Position numbers and translations under genes: made by a program | DNA from: Mycolicibacterium phlei | GTDB lineage: Bacteria; Actinomycetota; Actinomycetes; Mycobacteriales; Mycobacteriaceae | Assembly: GCF_001583415.1 (NCBI RefSeq) | Contig: NZ_CP014475.1 | Span: 3,968,001-4,032,000 of the forward strand | DNA: 64,000 bases | Reading direction: 5' to 3' | Notes under the pieces: generated by a model | Told to the model about the DNA's origin: nothing | Database searches by the model: none | The model's input: only the letters and a program-made list of their open reading frames with translations | Part shown: in pieces, positions 11,120 through 24,922 of the stretch | Layout of the letters: each line of letters starts with the position of its first letter | Numbering within the stretch: position 1 is the first letter of the stretch

Positions 11120-11791
11120 TCAGAACAGCCGGAACTCGTCGCTGTCCATCCCGCGCATCTTGTCGTAGTCCAACGTCACACAGCGGATGCCCCGGTCCTC
11201 GGCCAGCGTGCGGGCCTGCGGTTTGATCTGCTGCGCGGCGAAGATCCCGGTGACCGGGGCGAGCAGGCTGTCGCGGTTGAGCAGTTCGAGATAGCGGGTG
11301 AGCTGTTCGACGCCGTCGATCTCGCCGCGGCGCTTGATCTCGACGGCCACCGAGCGACCGTTCTCGTCGCGGCACAGCAGGTCGACGGGCCCGATCGCGG
11401 TCATGTACTCGCGTCGCACCAGGGTGTAGCCGGGGCCCAACAGCTCGACGTGCTCGGCGAGCAGCTCCTGCAGGTGGGCCTCCACGCCGTCCTTGACCAG
11501 GCCCGGGTCGACGCCGAGCTCGTGGTTGGTGTCGTGCTCGATGGCCTCGACGGTGATGCGCAGCTGCTCCCCCGCCTTGTTCTCGACGACCCAGACCGGC
11601 ACGTCGCCCGAGGTGTCCTCGGTGAGCCAGCACGGCGGGCTCATCCAGTTCAGCGGCTTGTAGGCGCGGTCGTCGGCGTGCACGCTGACCGATCCGTCCG
11701 CCTTGATCAGCAGCAGGCGCTTAGCCGAGGGCAGATGTGCGGTCAGACGTCCGACGTAATCAACGGTGCATTGGGCGATCACGAGACGCAC
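11120..11791 (-). CDS. nucS: mismatch-specific endonuclease NucS (EndoMS)
   Basis: NucS cuts both strands at mismatches and replaces MutS/MutL in mycobacteria. The 223-residue length is typical. After an N-terminal DNA-binding beta domain comes a RecB-like nuclease core: Asp137 in IGPVDLL, Glu151 and Lys153 in VAVEIKRRG, then Gln163 and Tyr167 in GVEQLTRYLEL. The C-terminus ends in DSDEFRLF, suggestive of the sliding-clamp-interacting tail known in this family. The GTG start has AGGTGG upstream. It lies head-to-head, 50 bases from the cyclase gene. Confidence 0.93.
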   Translation of the reverse strand: MRLVIAQCTVDYVGRLTAHLPSAKRLLLIKADGSVSVHADDRAYKPLNWMSPPCWLTEDTSGDVPVWVVENKAGEQLRITVEAIEHDTNHELGVDPGLVKDGVEAHLQELLAEHVELLGPGYTLVRREYMTAIGPVDLLCRDENGRSVAVEIKRRGEIDGVEQLTRYLELLNRDSLLAPVTGIFAAQQIKPQARTLAEDRGIRCVTLDYDKMRGMDSDEFRLF

Positions 11792-11841
11792 CTGACCACC
11801 TTAGGCTCCGACGTGCACCGCGCCAATTAGGCTCGAAAGCG

Positions 11842-13452
11842 ATGGCCGCCAACAGGAGCGTCGCGCATCGGCTGGGCCGCGTCCTGGAGGCGGTGACCCG
11901 GCAGAGCGGACGTCTGTCCACCACCCCGGAGTACGGCTCCTGGGTGCTGGGCAAGGTCAGCGACACGCAGCTGCACCGGCGGGTCCGCATCCAGGTGATC
12001 CTGACCTGCCTGATCCTGCTGACCAACCTGCTGGGTATCGCGGTGGCCACCCTTCTGGTGGCGTTCGTGTTCCCCACGCCCAGCGTGTTCGGTGACGCGC
12101 CGCGGTGGCTGACGCTGCTGGTGAGCCCCGGCTACATCGCGCTCGCGGTCGGCGGTGGCGCGTTCTGGGTGACCCGGCGCATCGTGAACTCGCTGCGGTG
12201 GGCCATCGAGGAACGCAAACCCGACCGGACCAACCAGTACGACACATTCGTCGCACCGTGGCGGGTGGCGCGCATGGTGCTGGTGTTGTGGGCGGTGGGC
12301 GCGGTGCTGCTGACCTCGCTGTACGGCCTGCACGCCACGGAGTTCATCCCCCGGTTCCTGTTCGCGGTGACCTTCTCGGGAATCGTGGTGGCCACCGCGT
12401 GCTACCTGATCACCGAGTTCGCGCTGCGACCGGTGGCGGCGCAGGCGCTGGAGGCCGGGCCGCCGCCGCGCCGGCTCACCGACGGCATCATGGGCCGCAC
12501 GATGCTGGTGTGGCTGCTCGGGTCGGGTGTGCCGGTCATGGGCATCGGGGTGACGGCGATCTTCGCGCTGCTGCTGCGCAACATGACGCCCACCCAGTTC
12601 GGGCTGGCGGTGCTGGCCATCTCGGCGCTGTCGCTGGTGTTCGGTTCGCTGCTGATGTGGCTGCTGTCGTGGCTGACCGCCACCCCTGTGCGGGTGGTGC
12701 GCAACGCGCTCAAACACGTCGAGCAGGGCGACTTGAACTGCAACGTGGTCGTTTTCGACGGAACCGAGCTCGGCGAGCTGCAGCGCGGCTTCAACTCGAT
12801 GGTCGACGGGCTCAAGGAGCGGGAGCGGTTGCGCGACCTGTTCGGCCGTCACGTCGGCCGTGAGGTCGCCAAGGCCGCCGAGCGCGAGCGCATCAAGCTG
12901 GGCGGCGAGGAACGCCACATCGCGGTGATCTTCGTCGACATCATCGGCTCGACGCACCTGGTGACGACGCGGCCGGCCACCGAGGTCGTCGACCTGCTCA
13001 ACCGGTTCTTCGCTGTCATCGTCGAGGAGGTCGACCGGCACCGCGGCTTCGTCAACAAGTTCGAGGGCGACGGGGCGCTGGCGGTGTTCGGCGCCCCCAA
13101 CCATCTCGAGCGACCCGAGGACGCCGCGCTGGGGGCGGCGCGGGCGATCGCCCGCCGGATTCAGGCCGAGGTGCCCGAGTGCGACGCGGGCATCGGGGTG
13201 GCCGCCGGCGAGGCGGTGGCCGGAAACGTCGGCGCCCGCGAGCGTTTCGAGTACACGGTGATCGGCGAACCGGTCAACCAGGCGGCCCGGTTGTGCGAGC
13301 TGGCCAAGGAGCAGCCCGGTCATCTGCTGGCGTCAGCGGACGCGGTGGCCGGCGCCGGCGAGGCCGAACGGGCCCGCTGGACACTGGGCGAGACCGTCGT
13401 CCTGCGCGGCCACGACGAACCGACGCGGCTGGCGCTGCCGGTCGTCGACTGA
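11842..13452 (+). CDS. membrane class IIIb adenylate cyclase with HAMP domain
   Basis: A 536-residue protein with several membrane segments in the first ~300 residues, a HAMP domain (starting near TATPVRVVRNALKHVEQGDL) and a C-terminal class III cyclase domain. The catalytic set is complete: metal-binding Asp366 and Asp410, substrate Lys406, Asn479 and Arg483. The adenine-specifying Asp position is Thr472 (EYTVIGEPVNQAAR), as in class IIIb cyclases. It belongs to the Rv1318c-Rv1320c group, present here as one copy at the position where M. tuberculosis has three. It is expected to make cAMP in response to a membrane signal; the signal is unknown. Confidence 0.88.
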   Translation: MAANRSVAHRLGRVLEAVTRQSGRLSTTPEYGSWVLGKVSDTQLHRRVRIQVILTCLILLTNLLGIAVATLLVAFVFPTPSVFGDAPRWLTLLVSPGYIALAVGGGAFWVTRRIVNSLRWAIEERKPDRTNQYDTFVAPWRVARMVLVLWAVGAVLLTSLYGLHATEFIPRFLFAVTFSGIVVATACYLITEFALRPVAAQALEAGPPPRRLTDGIMGRTMLVWLLGSGVPVMGIGVTAIFALLLRNMTPTQFGLAVLAISALSLVFGSLLMWLLSWLTATPVRVVRNALKHVEQGDLNCNVVVFDGTELGELQRGFNSMVDGLKERERLRDLFGRHVGREVAKAAERERIKLGGEERHIAVIFVDIIGSTHLVTTRPATEVVDLLNRFFAVIVEEVDRHRGFVNKFEGDGALAVFGAPNHLERPEDAALGAARAIARRIQAEVPECDAGIGVAAGEAVAGNVGARERFEYTVIGEPVNQAARLCELAKEQPGHLLASADAVAGAGEAERARWTLGETVVLRGHDEPTRLALPVVD

Positions 13453-13465
13453 GCCCGGAAACGGG

Positions 13466-13500
13466 AGTGGCACCGGACCGTCGGACAGCCCGGTGCCACT
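13466..13500. terminator. bidirectional hairpin terminator
   Basis: A perfect 11-base inverted repeat (AGTGGCACCGG / CCGGTGCCACT) with a 13-base loop lies between the convergent cyclase and tpx genes. There is no long T run, as is usual for mycobacteria. Confidence 0.7.
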
Positions 13501-13514
13501 GGGATGGGTGTCGG

Positions 13515-14009
<495 letters not shown>

Positions 14010-14043
14010 GGGGACAGTCTGCCAAACTCCGGGCCTGCGCGGG

Positions 14044-14145
14044 TCACGCCGGTGGCGGGATGAGCACGGTGTAGAGCCCGCTGATCAGGCCGTCGGTGGG
14101 GTCGACCCGCTTCCAGGCCAGGTGTCCGAGCTTCGGGTAGATCTA
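14044..14145 (-). pseudogene. C-terminal remnant of an unidentified gene
   Basis: On the minus strand, 33 sense codons ending in TGA read smoothly (including YPKLGHLAWKRVDP and a hydrophobic end IPPPA) and are preceded in frame by a TAG at 14148-14146. The segment looks like the surviving C-terminus of a deleted gene, lying between tpx and the lipoprotein gene. I do not recognise the family; it may also be chance. Confidence 0.3.
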
Positions 14146-14184
14146 CTCACGCGATCGCAGGCGGTCGCTCGGCAGACTGGAGCA

Positions 14185-15075
14185 ATGAGGCCCGGCGTGC
14201 TCATCGCAATCCTCATCGCCCTGTTCGGCACCGGATGTACCGCCGACCGCAGCGCCGAGGCCGCCGAGATCCGCGCCGCGGTGCCGACGCTGCCGGGTGT
14301 GGCATCGTCGGACGTCAGCTACATCAACGACTTCGAGAACGGCGCCAACCTGTGGATCGAACTCGACATGACCGATGCCACGGAGGCGCAGATCGCGGCC
14401 GCGGCGCAACGCGTCAACCACCTCAAAGGCGATGCCTTCGACTCGCACCGCCAAAAGACGACCGTGACCGTCGCACCGCGCGCCGTCGTGTCCTACGACG
14501 GCCGCCTGGACCCGTCGACGGTCGCGGCGAACGCCAGCCTCGTCCGGGCGGTGCGGGCGCACTCGGACGCCGGGTCGATCCGGTGGCTCGAGATCGACGG
14601 CCGGTCCCGACTGGAGGTGTGGTCCAGTGCGGACCCGGACCGCGACGCGGCGACCGCGCTCGCGGCTGAGGGCGGGTCCGAGACCCTCTACATCCGCTCC
14701 GCCGATCCGGCGCGGCACAGTTCGTGGGAGGTGACAACTCCGTTGAGCGTGACCGACTTCGAGGCACTGGTCCGGCAGCGGGACAGGCTGCCCGCCGCGC
14801 TGCTGTGGGTCGGCGTCGACTCCGGGCGGATCAGCGGGCTGTCGGTGAACCTCGGTGCCCCGGCCACGGCCTACGCCAACCTCGCCGCCGTCATCGAGGA
14901 ACTGCAGCCCTCCCGGGAGCACCCGGTCCAGATCGAATGGCGGCTGGACGGCGCCGCGCCGCACGAGGTCGGACGGATCACCGTGTGCGCTGAGGCCGCC
15001 GACTCCGCGGTACCGGCGGCAGGTTTCGCCGATCTCAGTGACCGCCTCGCCGCGCAGTTCTCCGCCTGTGCGTAA
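14185..15075 (+). CDS. putative lipoprotein of unknown function
   Basis: A 296-residue protein starting MRPGVLIAILIALFGTGCTA, a signal sequence ending in a lipobox-like GTGC, so Cys18 or so is probably lipidated and the protein anchored outside the membrane. The rest repeats a pattern seen in mycobacterial putative lipoproteins with two or three similar alpha/beta units (for example VSYINDFENGANLWIELDM and later LWVGVDSGRISGLSVNL). No enzymatic motif is seen. An upstream GTG-type start at 14122 would place the hydrophobic segment internally, so I prefer the ATG at 14185. Confidence 0.72.
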   Translation: MRPGVLIAILIALFGTGCTADRSAEAAEIRAAVPTLPGVASSDVSYINDFENGANLWIELDMTDATEAQIAAAAQRVNHLKGDAFDSHRQKTTVTVAPRAVVSYDGRLDPSTVAANASLVRAVRAHSDAGSIRWLEIDGRSRLEVWSSADPDRDAATALAAEGGSETLYIRSADPARHSSWEVTTPLSVTDFEALVRQRDRLPAALLWVGVDSGRISGLSVNLGAPATAYANLAAVIEELQPSREHPVQIEWRLDGAAPHEVGRITVCAEAADSAVPAAGFADLSDRLAAQFSACA

Positions 15076-15142
15076 AAGAGCCGGCCACAACGATGTCGTT
15101 TTTCCGCCAGTGCTGGCGGTACCCACGTGTCATCGTGAGGTG

Positions 15143-16624
15143 GTGTACGACGATTTCGACCGCTGTTACCGAGCCGTCCAGTCCAAGGACGCCCGGTTCG
15201 ACGGCTGGTTCGTCACCGCCGTGCTGACCACGGGCATCTACTGCCGGCCCAGCTGCCCGGTCCGGCCACCGTACGCGCGCAATCTGCGGTTCTATCCGAC
15301 CGCCGCGGCCGCGCAGAAGGCCGGCTTCCGGGCGTGCAAGCGGTGCCGCCCCGACGCGTCACCAGGCTCCCCGGAATGGAACATGCGCGGTGACCTGGTG
15401 GCCAGGGCGATGCGGCTGATCGCCGACGGGTTGGTCGACCGCGAGGGCGTCAGCGGCCTGGCCGCCCGGCTGGGCTACACCACGCGGCAGCTGGAGCGTG
15501 TGCTGCAGGCCGAGGTGGGCGCGAGTCCGCTGGCCCTGGCGCGGGCGCAGCGGACGCAGACCGCCCGGGTGCTGATCGAGACCACCGATCTGCCGTTCAG
15601 CGATGTGGCGTTCGCGGCGGGTTTCTCCAGCATCCGGCAGTTCAACGACACCATCCGGGCGGTGTGCGATCTGACGCCGACGGCGCTGCGCAGCCGGGCG
15701 CGGACGCGTATCAGCGCCGACGGCGGCGCGGGCACGTTGACGCTGCGGCTGCCGGTGCGGACGCCGTTCGCGTACGAGGGCCTGTTCGGTCATCTGGCGG
15801 CGAGCATCGTCCCAGGCGTCGAGGAGGTGCGCGACGGCGCCTACCGCCGCACCCTGCGGCTGCCGCACGGCACGGGGATCGTCAGCCTCACCCCGGCGCC
15901 CGACCACGTGCGATGTTCGGTGGTGCTCGACGACTTCCGCGATCTGACGACGGCGATCGCGCGGTGCCGCCGGCTGCTCGACCTGGACGCCGATCCGGAG
16001 GCCGTGGTCGACGCGCTCGGCGCGGATCCCGATCTGGCGCCGCTGGTGGCCAAGGCGCCGGGGCAGCGCATCCCGCGCACGGTCGACGAGCACGAGCTGG
16101 CGGTGCGGGCGGTGCTGGGACAGCAGGTGTCGGTCAAGGCGGCCCGCACCCATGCGGGCCGGCTGGCAGCGGCGTACGGTACCCCGGTCGCCGACGGTCG
16201 GGGCGGTCTCACCCGGGTGTTTCCGGCGATCGAGGATCTCGCTGACATCGACCCCGCGCATCTGGCGTTCCCGGCGTCGCGGCGGCGGTCGTTGACGACG
16301 CTGATCCGGGCGCTGGCCCACGGAGATGTGGTGTTGGACGCGGGCTGTGACTGGAACACCGCGCGCGAACAGCTGCTCGGACTGCCGGGAATCGGGCCGT
16401 GGACCGCGGAGTTGATCGCGATGCGGGGCCTCGGCGATCCGGACGCGTTCCCGGTGACCGATCTGGGGGTGCGGGTGGCGGCCGAGCGGCTCGGGCTGCC
16501 GACCGACCCGCGGGCGCTGGCAGAGCTGAGCACACGGTGGCGGCCGTGGCGGTCGTATGCCACCCAACACCTGTGGACCACACTCGAGCATGCGGTCAAC
16601 GACTGGCCGCCGAAGGAGAAGTGA
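15143..16624 (+). CDS. alkA: AdaA-AlkA fusion: methyl-acceptor regulator and 3-methyladenine DNA glycosylase II
   Basis: One 493-residue protein joins two repair activities, as in M. tuberculosis Rv1317c. Residues 1-75 form the Ada zinc domain with Cys34, Cys38, Cys65 and Cys68 (methyl acceptor expected at Cys34 in IYCRPSCPVR). An AraC-type helix-turn-helix follows (about 80-185). The C-terminal half is an AlkA glycosylase with the HhH-GPD segment LPGIGPWTAELIAMRG and catalytic Asp440 (FPVTDLG). GTG codons at 15140 and 15143 are both possible starts; the second gives the N-terminus closest to relatives. It overlaps ogt by one base (TGATG). It likely activates its own operon after methylation. 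Confidence 0.92.
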   Translation: MYDDFDRCYRAVQSKDARFDGWFVTAVLTTGIYCRPSCPVRPPYARNLRFYPTAAAAQKAGFRACKRCRPDASPGSPEWNMRGDLVARAMRLIADGLVDREGVSGLAARLGYTTRQLERVLQAEVGASPLALARAQRTQTARVLIETTDLPFSDVAFAAGFSSIRQFNDTIRAVCDLTPTALRSRARTRISADGGAGTLTLRLPVRTPFAYEGLFGHLAASIVPGVEEVRDGAYRRTLRLPHGTGIVSLTPAPDHVRCSVVLDDFRDLTTAIARCRRLLDLDADPEAVVDALGADPDLAPLVAKAPGQRIPRTVDEHELAVRAVLGQQVSVKAARTHAGRLAAAYGTPVADGRGGLTRVFPAIEDLADIDPAHLAFPASRRRSLTTLIRALAHGDVVLDAGCDWNTAREQLLGLPGIGPWTAELIAMRGLGDPDAFPVTDLGVRVAAERLGLPTDPRALAELSTRWRPWRSYATQHLWTTLEHAVNDWPPKEK

Positions 16625-17127
16625 TGGCAGAGTTGCGTTTTCGCACAATGGACAGCCCGGTGGGAATGCTGACACTGGCAGGCCGCGACGGGCGGGTCAT
16701 GCATCTGCGGATGACGGATCAGACCTATGAGCCCAGCCGCGACGGGTGGATACCCGACGAACGGGCCTTCCCCGAGGCGGTCGAGCAGCTGGAGGCGTAC
16801 TTCGCCGGCGAGCTGAGCGAGTTCGACCTCGAGTTGGAGCTGATCGGTACGGACTTTCAGCGCAGGGTGTGGGCGGCGCTGCTGACCATTCCCTACGGCG
16901 AAACCCGTTCGTACGGGGAGATCGCACGGCAGATCGGAGCACCCGGGGCGTCCCGCGCGGTCGGATTGGCCAACGGGCACAACCCGATCAGCATCATCGT
17001 GCCGTGCCACCGGGTGATCGGCGCCAACGGCAGCCTCACCGGGTACGGCGGCGGGTTGGAGCGCAAGCGGCTGCTGCTCGACATGGAGAAGCGCCGGGTC
17101 TCCAGCGCGTTGACGTTGTTCGAGTGA
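16624..17127 (+). CDS. ogt: methylated-DNA--protein-cysteine methyltransferase
   Basis: Ogt removes methyl groups from O6-methylguanine by irreversible transfer to its own cysteine. The 167-residue protein has the acceptor motif IIVPCHRVIG with Cys128 and the helix-turn-helix region preceding it. Start ATG overlaps the alkA stop, with AAGGAG at 16613-16618. Together with alkA it forms the adaptive-response operon. Confidence 0.95.
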   Translation: MAELRFRTMDSPVGMLTLAGRDGRVMHLRMTDQTYEPSRDGWIPDERAFPEAVEQLEAYFAGELSEFDLELELIGTDFQRRVWAALLTIPYGETRSYGEIARQIGAPGASRAVGLANGHNPISIIVPCHRVIGANGSLTGYGGGLERKRLLLDMEKRRVSSALTLFE

Positions 17128-17130
17128 GCG

Positions 17131-17325
17131 CTAGCCTTCAGGCCGCGGCGTAGCGCCGGCGACCTCGAGCTGGCCGTCGGTTTCGGCCTTGAGTTTCGCG
17201 ATCACCTCGATCGGGTCGCCGAGCTCCAGTCGCGAGTTCCAGCCGACCGAGTTAAGTGTCTGGGAGAAGACCACTTTCGGGGGCGTCCGGCTCCTGCATT
17301 GAGGCCGTCGATGAGTGTGCCCATG
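17131..17325 (-). pseudogene. decayed RibD/DHFR-like reductase fragment
   Basis: The minus strand reads PPKVVFSQTLNSVGWNSRL, then further similarity to the dihydrofolate-reductase-like RibD C-terminal domain up to EVAGAT, before diverging and ending at TAG (17133-17131). Family members normally read KVVFSRTLDSVGWNSRL and continue beyond the equivalent of EVGGAT. A piece that could precede it (IDGLNA) appears in a different frame around 17300, consistent with a frameshift. The rest of the gene is missing. It lies between ogt and the rrn terminator. Confidence 0.6.
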
Positions 17326-17377
17326 TGGTAGTAGACCCGCCGGCGCCGAAAAGTCATCGAAAGTTGACGCACAAATG

Positions 17378-17410
17378 CCTGTGGCCCCCAATTGAGTTGG
17401 GGGCCACAGG
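17378..17410 (-). terminator. rrn operon terminator
   Basis: A perfect 14-base inverted repeat (CCTGTGGCCCCCAA / TTGGGGGCCACAGG) with a five-base loop lies ten bases beyond the 5S rRNA 3' end on the transcribed strand. It is a very stable hairpin with only a short T stretch after it. Confidence 0.85.
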
Positions 17411-17420
17411 GCCAATTTGT

Positions 17421-17536
17421 GTTCGGCGGTGTCCTACTTTTCCACCCGGTGAGGGCAGTATCATTGGCGCTGGCAGGCTTAGCTTCCGGGTTCGGGATGG
17501 GACCGGGCGTTTCCCTGCCGCTATTGACCGCCGTAA
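17421..17536 (-). rRNA. rrf: 5S ribosomal RNA
   Basis: About 116 bases, starting TTACGGCGGTCAATAGCGG on the minus strand and ending near CACCGCCGAAC, as in other mycobacterial 5S rRNAs. It is the last gene of the rrn operon, about 100 bases after 23S. Ends are estimated to within a few bases. Confidence 0.92.
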
Positions 17537-17639
17537 CTCTATTCATTTTATTTCAGTGCCCCCAGTTGTTGTTGGGGGGGGAGTGTTTTGGTGGTGGGGT
17601 GCAGTCATGGTGACTGTTGGATGTGGTTGCGAGCGTTGT

Positions 17640-22650
<5,011 letters not shown>

Positions 22651-22754
22651 AACGTTCAGAACAATCTGACCAAGCAAAGACACCAAAAACTGGCATCCAA
22701 AAAAACCACGCCCTAAACGGGAAAAAAGACGTGGCAAAAAAACAACAAACAAAA

Positions 22755-22779
22755 CCACCAAACACACTATTGAGTTCTC
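22755..22779 (-). promoter_or_regulatory. rrn leader boxA antitermination region
   Basis: On the minus strand the leader reads GAGAACTCAATAGTGTGTTT, the conserved mycobacterial rrn boxA segment bound by NusB/NusE, about 105 bases upstream of 16S. The rest of the 22651-22800 leader is A/T-rich with T runs and holds no gene. Confidence 0.75.
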
Positions 22780-22818
22780 AAACAACACACCCGGCTTGCT
22801 TTCGGGCAACCCTGCCAG

Positions 22819-22846
22819 TCTATACCGATCTGATCAGGGGCGTCAA
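22819..22846 (-). promoter_or_regulatory. rrn promoter, 16S-proximal
   Basis: TTGACG (22846-22841) and TATAGA (22824-22819) are separated by 16 bases on the minus strand. The sequence matches the conserved proximal promoter of mycobacterial rrnA operons. Confidence 0.8.
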
Positions 22847-22902
22847 GACCCCGTCCCCAGTCCTTCTGCTTCAGGCCTGGGGCCGTTGGGCTTGTGGTTA
22901 GA

Positions 22903-22930
22903 AGAATAGCCCACGTCTGAGCGGAGTCAA
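22903..22930 (-). promoter_or_regulatory. rrn promoter, distal
   Basis: TTGACT (22930-22925) and TATTCT (22908-22903), 16 bases apart, form a second promoter just after the murA stop codon. Tandem rrnA promoters between murA and 16S are known in fast-growing mycobacteria. Confidence 0.75.
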
Positions 22931-22975
22931 AAAGGGGGGTCCCCTTTACGCGTTACCGCAGGTAAACGGCATGTT

Positions 22976-24229
22976 TCAGGCGACCCTCTCGATCTCGGCG
23001 CCGAGACTGCGGAGGTTCTCCACGAACAACGGATAGCCGCGGTCGATGTGGAAGACGTCGTGCACCTCGGTCTCGCCGTCGGCGACCAGGCCGGCCAGCA
23101 CCAGACCGGCGCCGGCCCGGATGTCCGACGACCACACCGGAGCGCTCGACAACTGCGGGATCCCCCGAACCACCGCGTGATGGCCGTCGGTGCGGGCGTC
23201 CGCGCCGAGCCGGACCATCTCCTCCACGAAGCGGAACCGCGCCTCGAACACGTTCTCGGTGATCATCGAGGTGCCGTCGGCGATCGACGCCAGCGCGATC
23301 GCCATCGGCTGCAGGTCGGTCGGGAACCCCGGGAACGGCAGGGTCGCGACGTTGACCGCCTTCGGGCGCTCGTACTGCACCACCCGGAACCCGTCGTCGC
23401 TCTGCGTCACGGTGGCACCCACGTCGTGCAGTTTGTGCAACACAAGCTGCAAGTGCTGCGGGTCCACCCCGGTCACCGTGATGTCACCGCGGGTCATCGC
23501 CGCCGCGATCCCCCACGTCGCGGCCACGATGCGGTCGCCGATCACCCGGTGCTCGGTGGGATAGAGCCGGTCCACACCGGTGATGGTCAACGTCGACGTC
23601 CCGGCACCGGTGACCTGGGCACCCATCTGGTTGAGCATGTCGCACAGATCGACCACGTCGGGCTCGCGGGCCGCGTTGTGGATCGTCGTCACACCCTCCG
23701 CCAGCACCGCGGCCATCAGGATGTTCTCGGTGGCCCCCACCGAGGGGAACTCCAACTGGATCTCGGCGCCGCGCAGGTGGTCGGCCTCGGCCACCACACA
23801 GCCGTGCTCGATGTTGCACCGTGCCCCGAGCTGCCGCAGGCCGGCCTGGTGCATGTCCAGCGGCCGGGATCCGATCGCGTCACCGCCCGGCAACGCCACC
23901 CGGGCCCGCTTACACCGCCCGACCAGGGGCCCCAGCACACAGACCGAGGCCCGGAACTGGCGCACCGCAGCAAAGTCGGCGTCGTATTTGGGTTCGTCGG
24001 GTGACGTGATGCGCACGACATCGCCGTCGAGTTCGACGGTCGCGCCCAACCCCCGGAGCACCTCGGCCATCAGCGGCACGTCGAGGATGTCCGGGCAGTT
24101 GGTGATCGTGCTGGTGCCCTCGGCGAGGAGCGCGGCGGCCATCAGCTTCAGAACACTGTTCTTGGCTCCCCCCACGGCAACTTCGCCTGATAACCGGTTT
24201 CCGCCGGTCACCACGAATCGCTCGCTCAC
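22976..24229 (-). CDS. murA: UDP-N-acetylglucosamine 1-carboxyvinyltransferase
   Basis: First committed step of peptidoglycan precursor synthesis, transferring enolpyruvate from PEP to UDP-GlcNAc. The 417-residue protein carries the mycobacterial change at the active site: PGGDAIGSR, with Asp117 where most bacteria have the cysteine alkylated by fosfomycin. This is the accepted basis of intrinsic fosfomycin resistance. Start is a GTG (MSERFVVTGG). murA lies upstream of rrnA in the same direction, as in all mycobacteria known to me. Confidence 0.96.
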   Translation of the reverse strand: MSERFVVTGGNRLSGEVAVGGAKNSVLKLMAAALLAEGTSTITNCPDILDVPLMAEVLRGLGATVELDGDVVRITSPDEPKYDADFAAVRQFRASVCVLGPLVGRCKRARVALPGGDAIGSRPLDMHQAGLRQLGARCNIEHGCVVAEADHLRGAEIQLEFPSVGATENILMAAVLAEGVTTIHNAAREPDVVDLCDMLNQMGAQVTGAGTSTLTITGVDRLYPTEHRVIGDRIVAATWGIAAAMTRGDITVTGVDPQHLQLVLHKLHDVGATVTQSDDGFRVVQYERPKAVNVATLPFPGFPTDLQPMAIALASIADGTSMITENVFEARFRFVEEMVRLGADARTDGHHAVVRGIPQLSSAPVWSSDIRAGAGLVLAGLVADGETEVHDVFHIDRGYPLFVENLRSLGAEIERVA

Positions 24230-24263
24230 GCGGCCAGTCTAGACAGGCCCCGAAGCGGTGTCA

Positions 24264-24311
24264 GTTTCCTCGGTTTCCTCGGACTTCCGCGGACTTCCGC
24301 GGACCTCCTCG
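24264..24311. repeat. short tandem repeats between murA and pduO
   Basis: Two copies of GTTTCCTCG (24264-24281), two of GACTTCCGCG (24282-24301) and a variant GACCTCCTCG (24302-24311) lie in the divergent 111-base gap. They could be slippage products or part of a promoter region. Confidence 0.6.
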
Positions 24312-24340
24312 ACCGAATGGAGGTCCGGTACGGTTTCGGC

Positions 24341-24922
24341 ATGGCAGTCCATCTGACCCGTATCTACACGCGCACGGGTGACGACGGCACCACCGGCCTC
24401 AGCGATTTCAGCAGGGTCTCCAAGAACGACGCCCGGCTGGTCGCCTACGCCGACTGCGACGAGACCAACGCCGCCATCGGCGTCGCGATCGCCCTCGGAT
24501 CACCCAGCGAGCAAATCGCACAGGTGCTGAGGCAGATTCAGAACGACCTCTTCGACGCGGGCGCGGACCTGTCCACTCCGATCGTCGAGAACCCGAAATA
24601 CCCGCCGCTGCGGATCACCCAGAGCTATATCGACCGGCTCGAGAAATGGTGCGACGAGTTCAACGAGGGCCTGCCCGCCCTCAATTCGTTTGTGCTGCCT
24701 GGCGGTACCCCGCTGTCGGCGCTGCTGCACGTGGCGCGCACGATCGCCCGCCGCGCCGAGCGCTCCGCATGGACCGCCGTCGAGACGCACGGCGACTCGA
24801 TCAGTGTGCTGCCCGCGAAATACCTGAACCGGCTGTCGGATCTGTTGTTCATCCTGTCGCGGGTCGCCAACCCCGACGGCGACGTGCTCTGGCAACCCGG
24901 CGGCGGTCAGGCAACCGATTAG
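24341..24922 (+). CDS. pduO: PduO-type corrinoid adenosyltransferase
   Basis: Makes adenosylcobalamin from ATP and cob(I)alamin. The 193-residue protein has the N-terminal ATP-binding motif TRTGDDGTTGL and the C-terminal region RTIARRAERSAW with NRLSDLLFILSR typical of the PduO/ATR family. ATG at 24341 matches the family start. The cofactor would serve methylmalonyl-CoA mutase. It converges on and overlaps the DUF2550 gene by four bases. Confidence 0.9.
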   Translation: MAVHLTRIYTRTGDDGTTGLSDFSRVSKNDARLVAYADCDETNAAIGVAIALGSPSEQIAQVLRQIQNDLFDAGADLSTPIVENPKYPPLRITQSYIDRLEKWCDEFNEGLPALNSFVLPGGTPLSALLHVARTIARRAERSAWTAVETHGDSISVLPAKYLNRLSDLLFILSRVANPDGDVLWQPGGGQATD

